8,033 nucleotides of DNA from an uncultured Alphaproteobacteria bacterium (lineage in GTDB: Bacteria; Pseudomonadota; Alphaproteobacteria; Rs-D84): the NCBI GenBank assembly GCA_937901165.1, contig CALCGS010000128.1:1-8033 (forward strand), written 5' to 3'. Under the pieces are notes generated by a model. That model worked only from the letters and a program-made list of their open reading frames with translations. It did not search any database and was not told where the DNA came from. The translations under genes were made by a program, and so were the position numbers. This document shows, piece by piece, positions 6,501 through 8,033 of this stretch; position 1 is the first letter of the stretch, and each line of letters opens with the position of its first letter.

Positions 6501-8033
6501 GGGGTGGTGCATGCTGCGTTTACTGTTGATACTTGTGTTCCTGCGGCACAGCTTGCCTTACATTGGGTTATCTCGCTTGAACCAGCATCGCTGTTTTGAT
6601 AACCAGATGGACATGATGTACAAGAATATGTTGTACCCAATTCTGCTGTATATGATGGTTTATATGTACCCGCGGCACAAGTAACAGGTTCAGCAGATAA
6701 AACAACCATTTCAGGAACTGCTGTTGCGGTATTTTGGGTTTGTAGAGTATTCATTTCTAACACTTTTATCCAATATGAGTTATCTTTTGATACCTCAATA
6801 TGAACATTATTATATGTACGACCATCGGTGTATAATGCAAATTTAATAGACCCCAAATTTTTAATTGCACCAATATCCCAAATCATAGTGCCACTGGCAT
6901 AACCTGAGCGGTCCCAACTGTTATCTGTTGCCTTGGTTAAAGCACTGCCCGAAGGTCCTGTTTTGCCAGCCAATAAATTTGTTCCCGTGCCATCACGTGC
7001 GGCAAATGCCTGAATTTCAACGACATGACTGCCCGTATTGGCGGTGCTGCCAGATGTGGTGACCTTAACATATCGGGCCTCAATTGTGTTTGCGGGTATT
7101 GCTTTGCCGGTTAAACTCCATCTACAATCAGCCTCTGCATCGTGTGATGTGGCGGATGTGCTGGATGTTGAAAATCCAAACATACAATAATTTACAGGTG
7201 AAATTTGTCCATAATTGACAGTGTGATTTTTAGTGTACCAATTACCCGTTGGGGTTGTACATGCTGCACCCGGATTTTCAACACGTGTTCCGGAGGAACA
7301 ACTAATTTGACATTGTTTTGCCTCAGTTTTTCCAGCCGATGTGTTTGCGGTATAGTTTGTTGGACAGGGGTTTTGTATACCATTTGCACAATATGTTAAA
7401 GCCGCTGCAGTTGGTTCCGGTAAAATTTCAAGAACATCAAGACCTGCAAGAACACCTGCCTGAACTGCTGCACCAACTGCAACAACTTCATCAGGGTTAA
7501 CTGATTGGTTAGGTTCTTTGCCTGTGTAATCTTTTACAAGTTGTTGAACTGCAGGAATACGAGATGAACCACCAACTAATACAACTTCATCAATTTCACC
7601 TTTTGTTACGTTAGCATCTTTCAAGGCTTGTTCAACAGGAGTTTTACAACGATTAATCAAATCTCTTGTTAAATCATCAAATTTAGCCCTTGTTAATTGC
7701 ATATCCAAGTGTTTTGGACCATTTGCATCAGCAGTAATAAATGGAAGATTAATATTTGTTTCAACTACTGAAGATAATTCACATTTAGCTTTTTCTGCAG
7801 CTTCTTTAATACGTTGCATAGCTTGTTTGTCATTTGTTAAGTCCATGCCTTCTTGTTTTTTGAATTCTTCACAAATCCAATCAATAATTTTCTTATCAAA
7901 ATCATCACCACCTAAGTGAGTATCACCTGATGTTGAAAGAACTTCGTGAACACCGTCACCGATTTCAAGGATTGATACATCGAATGTACCACCACCTAAG
8001 TCAAATACCAAAACTTTTTCAGTTTTTTCTTTT
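404..8033 (-). CDS. Composite open frame: DnaK piece fused to giant InlB-repeat/Cys-rich protein
   Basis: This is the literal open frame an automatic caller would report. It is open to the window edge (codons K-E-K-T-E-K-V precede 8011), so the TTG at 8011 is not a real start. Numbered from that TTG, residues 1-190 are DnaK, 191-207 a misplaced DnaK segment, 208 to about 2460 the repeat protein, and about 2461-2535 an out-of-frame reading of the glycosyltransferase operon. The last stretch has no domain character and overlaps a better-supported gene in another frame, so it should not be read as protein. The DnaK and repeat parts are in phase, so a true in-frame fusion cannot be excluded from sequence alone. 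A chaperone ATPase domain that lacks its substrate-binding domain and is placed before an adhesin makes no functional sense, so I treat the frame as chimeric. Confidence 0.75.
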   Translation of the reverse strand, partial: KEKTEKVLVFDLGGGTFDVSILEIGDGVHEVLSTSGDTHLGGDDFDKKIIDWICEEFKKQEGMDLTNDKQAMQRIKEAAEKAKCELSSVVETNINLPFITADANGPKHLDMQLTRAKFDDLTRDLINRCKTPVEQALKDANVTKGEIDEVVLVGGSSRIPAVQQLVKDYTGKEPNQSVNPDEVVAVGAAVQAGVLAGLDVLEILPEPTAAALTYCANGIQNPCPTNYTANTSAGKTEAKQCQISCSSGTRVENPGAACTTPTGNWYTKNHTVNYGQISPVNYCMFGFSTSSTSATSHDAEADCRWSLTGKAIPANTIEARYVKVTTSGSTANTGSHVVEIQAFAARDGTGTNLLAGKTGPSGSALTKATDNSWDRSGYASGTMIWDIGAIKNLGSIKFALYTDGRTYNNVHIEVSKDNSYWIKVLEMNTLQTQNTATAVPEMVVLSAEPVTCAAGTYKPSYTAELGTTYSCTSCPSGYQNSDAGSSEITQCKASCAAGTQVSTVNAACTTPSGSWYTSAHTVNYGSTSGTNVKSCVNTNYTTANTTTVTDHDAASDCKITCNAGKYVSTANGACGDIGSGYYRSTSETISQGSTGTRTACTTLGAFYTKSDGGYDASTDCYGTTSSTKYIATANDQTETTCAINGYCPGSVDVHYGSTGGRTSCPSGYPNSEAGSNAITDCYSDTKSRPWTGTQDLPTVCFEAVLGENCTPIYTACSNPACNYVAYSNAAGTGDGTIKSGCSTNNEPCAQGVTFNPGTGYHATDTCCEPNTYSVTYSCGSGSGTAPASATATYNDSFTPASNTCTNTGYTFAGWDVSGTSVTKAAGTAFTWTYTENKTFTAKWTANTGTAYKVYHYTQNVSGSAYTQHSIDSLTGTSGASVTLANLKKTISGFTYGEGFAGTSAKGTTKPTSGAVTTTTILPDGTRVISLYYTRNSYTVTLTKGTGIASVSGATTYKYGASVTLDASVSDGYSWSKWTQTSGGASVSTTKAYTFTMPANNLSYTANATPNNYSITLNKNGGTGGTDTIYTKYATNVYNNSARTQAMTTSANGITKPSKTYTVTYNGNSGTVGTTSGTNTTSSATFNGYYSAATSGTQYISSNGYITSAGLTAGKALTDNGTWYAQFGTQPTVTLPSASRTGYTFAGWYNATTGGTKIGDAGATYTPSASIILYAHWTANTNTAYKVYHYTQNVSGSAYTEHSIDNLTGTSDASVTLANLKKTMPGFTYSEGFADTSAKGTTKPSSGAVTTTTVLPDGTRVISLYYTRKSYTVTYKANGGTGSDQTQSVTYKASFTTKASSTFTRSGYTFAGWGGSYPKSNTSYTYNTVGNTTLNAQWCQNCATVSNGTCSLSVNEQTGACTYTTSCSANYTISGNGTYNPTCTPNVYTITLDKNSTAVTDGTSTVYEKYANGYSLTNFGTTVTAITVPTRSGYTFRGYYTAQKSDVTSNDSTGTQRITKAGALPGNTTFTANTTLYAAWAKNCTIPSNGSCSLSVASNGAVTYTTSCNSGYTISGNGTATPTCTANSYTVTYKANGGTGSDQTQSVTYKASFTTKASSTFTRSGYTFAGWGGSYPKSNTSYTYNTVGNTTLNAQWCQNCATVSNGTCSLSVNEQTGACTYTTSCNSGYTISGNGTYNPSCTPNTITINYNSNASGTTGSTSATSCSYDSACTARTNGFTNGTKKFNGWNTKADGTGTSYAAGASIKNIIATGSTTLYAQWTNCTACSTSHASCTLTAPAGVCTYATSCDTGYHGGTANTYNHSCTANTYTVTYNCKSGDTCTGTMSNSSHTYDTAKNLTANAFSNGTKKFLGWTTSATGTTATYTNGQSVSNLTTTNGGTVNLYAVWGTCTACSAGTGATCSLSAPAGVCTYTDACKTGYNTLVNGTAYNPSCTAKCNTITLNNATNGGTGGTTKLYKLSDNKKWYSDSSCSTEVTSITKPTKTNATYAGHYNSSTGTTQYVTSAGVLSTTWTVTGDATIYAQYNCGAGHTLNSNTKACDPCATGTYKDSIGNGTCTLCPTAYPNSEQNSTSINNCYLSTTAGKYVASAGAGQTDCACGGYCTGGIKVYYNGTGGRTSCGDGKYNASTGSSSSSSCSTADAGYYATNGSCRATACSGAKYQDQAGQTSCKTCPTATSLSSMVTGYGYWTSSGIHDTVNGCRATFAENDSTGNYNLSCGICNGDYGITSCSSSTCMAGNVTSCAAERYAPYENLTANVKWSSTVDTMYGTVCVPVGVGYYSANGATERTACTNKPSSNSSYTGSATTNACPWACSTGYSTDGTQTGETTGIASGKNCTAITYTITFNKNNGSFVSGYTAPSSYTVASSSITLPTSSNITRAGYTFGGWYTSSTFSGSAVTSIPTGSTGDKTYYAKWTANTNTITLSANGGNGGKIKNTAVSSSAQTVTFTCTTGSSISLPTWSSTDSASTTSVVKSNNVFKGWSDASVGGLVNPTECPTSNTTYYAKWEAASCTSGGSGLHSFTTVYAISSIVYERSFPQCMVSHTAGSDGRLVCPKTCRCRACTGGRCTGCLYRREGMAVLA
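552..635 (-). CDS. C-terminal tail of an unidentified upstream gene
   Basis: In the frame one base from the glycosyltransferase, codons from about 635 to a TGA at 554-552 read as a basic, aromatic tail containing KLYKWWFWFALVYNR and ending NLKYRI. The stop overlaps the glycosyltransferase ATG as ATGA, a common translational-coupling arrangement in polysaccharide operons. This overlap is the best evidence that the tail is real and that 555 is the right start for the next gene. The tail is cut by the join to the repeat protein somewhere around 620-640. It could be the end of another glycosyltransferase or a related membrane-associated enzyme; about 27 codons are too few to decide. Confidence 0.5.
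   Translation of the reverse strand: MGSSKLYKWWFWFALVYNRLRNLKYRI
632..901 (-). repeat. InlB-B-like repeat 12, last before the join
   Basis: Composite residues 2371-2460. It opens NTITLSANGGNGGKI, has the core NNVFKGWSDASVGG and closes NTTYYAKW at 632. A few more residues (E-A-A-S-C) may belong to the protein, but the frame soon meets the polysaccharide-operon sequence. Confidence 0.7.
632..7390 (-). CDS. Giant Cys-rich InlB-B-repeat surface protein, both ends missing
   Basis: About 2250 residues in one unbroken frame (208-2460 of the composite). Order of parts: Cys-rich segment; discoidin-like domain; Cys-rich region; InlB-B-like repeats alternating first with two AYKVYHYTQN-type domains and then with five six-cysteine spacers; a third Cys-rich region; two final InlB-like repeats. 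Each InlB-type unit has an opening strand such as YTVTYKANGG, a central GYTFAGW and a closing LYAxW, the pattern of the Listeria-Bacteroides repeat family (Flg_new, PF09479). Such repeats are beta-rich modules of secreted or surface-attached proteins, so an adhesin or host-contact role is inferred. The many paired cysteines suggest disulfide bonding outside the cytoplasm. No signal peptide, membrane segment, LPXTG motif or outer-membrane anchor is present, because neither natural end lies here. Composition is dominated by Thr, Ser, Gly, Asn, Tyr, Ala and Cys. From memory, similar proteins occur in uncultured gut Alphaproteobacteria. No catalytic domain is recognised. Confidence 0.8.
908..1141 (-). 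repeat. InlB-B-like repeat 11
   Basis: Composite residues 2291-2368. It opens TYTITFNKNNGSFVSG, has the textbook core RAGYTFGGWYTSSTFSG and closes KTYYAKW. It is one of the best matches to the family in the window. Confidence 0.8.
1142..2080 (-). other. Cys-rich region III of the giant protein
   Basis: Composite residues 1978-2290. Short Cys-rich units follow one another: CGAGHTLNSNTKACDPCATG, CPTAYPNSEQNSTSINNC, CACGGYCTGGIKVYYNGTGG, a six-serine run at about 1748-1765, YQDQAGQTSCKTCP, and a more singular stretch with CGICNGDYGITSCSSSTC and NLTANVKWSSTVDTMYG. The unit CPTAYPNSEQNSTSINNC mirrors CPSGYPNSEAGSNAITDC in region II. Extracellular disulfide-knotted repeats are inferred, with no named family certain. 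Confidence 0.6.
2081..2341 (-). repeat. InlB-like repeat 10
   Basis: Composite residues 1891-1977. It opens NTITLNNATNGGTGGTTKLY and closes ATIYAQY, with ATYAGHYNSSTGTTQYVTS in place of the usual GYTFAGW core. The TQYVTSAGVL stretch matches TQYISSNGYITSAGL of repeat 3. Confidence 0.6.
2342..2491 (-). repeat. Six-cysteine spacer 5
   Basis: Composite residues 1841-1890, cysteines at 1843, 1846, 1854, 1863, 1869 and 1886, plus one extra at 1890. It contains ATCSLSAPAGVCTYTDAC. Confidence 0.6.
2492..2734 (-). repeat. InlB-B-like repeat 9
   Basis: Composite residues 1760-1840. It opens NTYTVTYNCKSGDTCTG, has the core GTKKFLGWTTSATGTT and closes VNLYAVW. It carries its own cysteine pair in the first loop, as does InlB-like repeat 1. 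Confidence 0.7.
2735..2872 (-). repeat. Six-cysteine spacer 4
   Basis: Composite residues 1714-1759, cysteines at 1716, 1719, 1726, 1735, 1741 and 1757 (C-x2-C-x6-C-x8-C-x5-C-x15-C). It shares SCTLTAPAGVCTYATSC wording with spacer 5. Confidence 0.6.
2873..3106 (-). repeat. InlB-B-like repeat 8
   Basis: Composite residues 1636-1713. It opens NTITINYNSNASGTTGS, has the core KKFNGWNTKADGTGT with K-F-x-G-W in place of GYTFAGW, and closes TTLYAQW. The core is close to that of the next repeat (KKFLGWTT), so these two form a subfamily. Confidence 0.7.
3107..3247 (-). repeat. Six-cysteine spacer 3
   Basis: Composite residues 1589-1635, cysteines at 1589, 1592, 1600, 1611, 1617 and 1633. The first two-thirds lies inside the perfect 293-bp repeat. 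Confidence 0.6.
3162..3454 (-). repeat. 293-bp perfect direct repeat, copy 2
   Basis: Identical partner of 3936-4228, covering composite residues 1520 to about 1616: an InlB-B-like repeat (closing LNAQW at 3248) and the first two-thirds of its six-cysteine spacer. Complete identity, including silent positions, contrasts with the clear divergence of the other modules and points to a recent duplication or gene conversion. Confidence 0.9.
3455..3595 (-). repeat. Six-cysteine spacer 2, four cysteines left
   Basis: Composite residues 1473-1519. It aligns with the other spacers through NGSCSLS and VTYTTSC, but has Ala at position 1473 where the others have their first cysteine and Val at 1494 where they have their fourth. 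The remaining cysteines are 1476, 1484, 1500 and 1516. Confidence 0.6.
3596..3877 (-). repeat. InlB-B-like repeat 6, enlarged
   Basis: Composite residues 1379-1472. It opens VYTITLDKNSTAVTDGTSTV, has the core SGYTFRGYYTAQ and closes TLYAAW. It is the only full unit between the two perfect-repeat copies and is about 25 residues longer than they are. Confidence 0.65.
3878..4021 (-). repeat. Six-cysteine spacer 1
   Basis: Composite residues 1331-1378. Cysteines lie at 1331, 1334, 1342, 1353, 1359 and 1375, giving C-x2-C-x7-C-x10-C-x5-C-x15-C between two InlB-like repeats. A small disulfide-stabilised linker is inferred. Confidence 0.6.
3936..4228 (-). repeat. 293-bp perfect direct repeat, copy 1
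   Basis: This segment is base-for-base identical to 3162-3454 (offset 774 bases, 258 codons) in my reading. In protein terms it is a whole InlB-B-like repeat (composite residues 1262-1330, YTVTYKANGG to LNAQW) plus most of the six-cysteine spacer that follows it. The next bases on either side differ at once (c versus a at 4229/3455). Confidence 0.9.
4232..4489 (-). repeat. AYKVYHYTQN-type (MucBP-like) domain, copy 2
   Basis: Composite residues 1175-1260, the partner of 5231-5488 at an offset of 999 bases (333 codons). My hand alignment found about 20 mismatches over about 270 bases and no gap. Protein changes include Q to E, S to N, G to D and IS to MP. Confidence 0.6.
4505..4645 (-). repeat. 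InlB-B-like repeat 4, short
   Basis: Composite residues 1123-1169. It holds PTVTLPSASRTGYTFAGW and ends ILYAHW. Only the second half of a standard unit is present; the opening strand is missing or supplied by the preceding repeat. Confidence 0.65.
4655..5002 (-). repeat. InlB-like repeat 3, enlarged
   Basis: Composite residues 1004-1119. It starts NYSITLNKNGGTGGTDTIY and closes GTWYAQF. It is longer than its neighbours because a second opening strand (KTYTVTYNGNSGTVG) lies inside, which suggests two repeats merged with loss of one GYTFAGW core; FNGYYSA sits at the expected core position. Confidence 0.55.
5012..5227 (-). repeat. Divergent InlB-like repeat 2
   Basis: Composite residues 929-1000. 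SYTVTLTKGTGIASVSGA, then YGASVTLDASVSDGYSWSKW and a closing FTMPANNLSYTANA follow the pattern of the divergent InlB-type repeat, in which GYxFxxW lies in the middle and a MPxxNxxYTA strand ends the unit. Confidence 0.6.
5231..5488 (-). repeat. AYKVYHYTQN-type (MucBP-like) domain, copy 1
   Basis: Composite residues 842-927. The unit runs from TAYKVYHYTQNVSGSAYTQ through LTGTSGASVTLA and GFTYGEG to LPDGTRVISLYYTR. It matches the mucin-binding-like domain often found beside InlB repeats (xYxVxHYxQN...LTGTxG...GFTY...G...LxxYYxR). It pairs with the unit at 4232-4489. Confidence 0.6.
5504..5722 (-). repeat. InlB-B-like repeat 1
   Basis: Composite residues 764-836. It opens with TYSVTYSCGSGSG, has the signature GYTFAGW and closes TFTAKW. 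It carries an extra pair of cysteines compared with most later copies. Confidence 0.75.
5723..6691 (-). other. Cys-rich region II of the giant protein
   Basis: Composite residues 441-763. It is a chain of short Cys-rich units with repeated wording: CAAGTYKPSY, SCPSGYQNSDAGSSEITQC, CNAGKYVSTANGAC, YCPGSVDVHYG then GGRTSCPSGYPNSEAGSNAI. CPSGYxNSxAGSxxIT occurs twice within the region. The TGGRTSC unit recurs in Cys-rich region III. It ends with ACSNPACNYVAYSNAAGTGD and a CCEPN motif directly before the first InlB-like repeat. The layout resembles TNFR/EGF-type or GCC2_GCC3-type extracellular cysteine repeats; a stiff disulfide-bonded stalk is inferred. Confidence 0.6.
6692..7111 (-). other. Discoidin (F5/8 type C, galactose-binding-like) domain
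   Basis: Composite residues about 301-440. The order ARYVKVTTSG, VVEIQAFAARDGT, NLLAGK, MIWDIGAIKNLGSIKFAL, TYNNVHIEVSKDNSYWIKV matches the jelly-roll pattern of discoidin/CBM32-like domains: opening strand RYVKV, E-I-x-A/V, the D-x-G-x-x-x-x-I strand, then the I-E-V-S-x-D-x-x-W strand. Such domains commonly bind sugars or phospholipids; the ligand cannot be inferred. It contains no cysteine, unlike its flanks, so it looks like an inserted cassette. Family assignment is from pattern memory. Confidence 0.65.
7112..7390 (-). other. Cys-rich region I of the giant protein
   Basis: Composite residues 208-300. The segment CANGIQNPCPTNYTANTSAG starts the part that belongs to the repeat protein. It contains the unit CTTPTGNWYTKNHTVNYG and ends near SHDAEADC. 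The same unit recurs after the discoidin-like domain as CTTPSGSWYTSAHTVNYG with DHDAASDC, so the Cys-rich module is duplicated on both sides of that domain. The pattern resembles EGF/TNFR-like disulfide-knotted repeats, but no named family is certain. Confidence 0.6.
7391..7441 (-). pseudogene. Short misplaced DnaK segment (EPTAAAL bridge)
   Basis: Seventeen codons read LDVLEILPEPTAAALTY. In Hsp70 proteins the EPTAAAL motif lies about residues 171-177, just before the DLGGGTFD loop. Here it follows residue ~390 instead. It is therefore out of order relative to the adjoining DnaK piece and nearly abuts, in normal gene order, the codons at the window's right edge. The PEPTAAAL spelling differs from the common NEPTAAAL, so it may derive from a different Hsp70-family gene. 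It looks like a junction fragment rather than a functional element. Confidence 0.7.
7442..8033 (-). CDS. dnaK: Chaperone DnaK (Hsp70), internal part of the ATPase domain
   Basis: DnaK is the cytoplasmic ATP-driven chaperone that works with DnaJ and GrpE. The piece covers roughly residues 183-390 of a normal protein of about 620-640. It starts beyond the window edge and stops at GAAVQAGVLAG, before the linker and the substrate-binding domain. Clear hallmarks are the phosphate-2 loop DLGGGTFDVSILEIGDG, DTHLGGDDFD, EAAEKAKCELS, NINLPFITADANGPKHL, LTRAKFDDL, the adenosine motif EVVLVGGSSRIPAVQ and NQSVNPDEVVAVGAA. No frameshift or damaged motif is seen. STSGDTHLGGDDFD wording is usual in Cyanobacteria/Melainabacteria- and Firmicutes-like DnaK and differs from the STNGDTFLGGEDFD form I recall for Alphaproteobacteria. 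The stretch is AT-rich (35% and 28% GC in two counted 60-base lines). Identity is certain; the source lineage is not. Confidence 0.95.

Noticed and set aside
6112..6684. Plus-strand open frame of 190 codons opposite Cys-rich region II
   Set aside because: It is rich in Leu, Tyr, His and Cys only because it is antisense to Thr/Ser/Gly/Cys codons. It has no domain wording and no start signal.
8009..8011. TTG at 8011 as the start of the long protein
   Set aside because: The DnaK frame stays open and coherent to the window edge, so the true start lies outside the window.

Overview
The window looks like a mosaic of three pieces of bacterial DNA, all read from the minus strand, rather than one ordinary locus. 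It fits a contig or fragment from an animal-gut metagenome. At the low-coordinate end (1 to about 630) is a piece of a polysaccharide operon of Bacteroidales type: the last codons of an unidentified gene overlap by ATGA the start of a family-4 glycosyltransferase (55-555). That enzyme is cut off by a stop codon just after its first Rossmann domain. At the high-coordinate end (7442-8033) is an internal part of the Hsp70 chaperone gene dnaK, running off the window edge.

Between them (about 632-7390) lies most of a giant, cysteine-rich, Thr/Ser/Gly/Asn/Tyr-rich protein of about 2250 residues. In protein order it has a short Cys-rich segment, a discoidin (F5/8 type C)-like domain, a second Cys-rich region, and a long run of InlB-B-like repeats (the Listeria-Bacteroides repeat type, ending in Y/F-A-x-W). 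Next come two copies of an AYKVYHYTQN-type domain placed among the InlB repeats, five six-cysteine spacers alternating with InlB repeats, a third Cys-rich region, and two last InlB repeats. This is the build of an exported adhesin-like surface protein. From memory, unverified, such proteins are common in uncultured gut Alphaproteobacteria. Neither its true N-terminus (signal peptide) nor its true C-terminus (anchor) is present, because both ends are joined to unrelated sequence.

A single reading frame is open from the window edge (8033) down to 404, so an automatic gene caller will report one protein of over 2500 residues. I read it as a composite. Its first 190 residues are DnaK. The next 17 are a DnaK segment that belongs upstream of the first piece. 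About 2250 residues of repeat protein follow, and the last roughly 75 are an out-of-frame reading of the glycosyltransferase operon. The joins are near 7441, 7390 and 620-640. The first two keep frame and the third does not. Assembly error or library chimera is the simplest explanation; a real rearrangement is not excluded.

The genes do not appear to work together as a system. The parts of most biological interest are the domain build of the giant protein, a perfect 293-bp internal duplication, and the joint loss of two cysteines in one spacer copy. I saw no RNA genes, CRISPR array, insertion sequence, terminator or convincing promoter.
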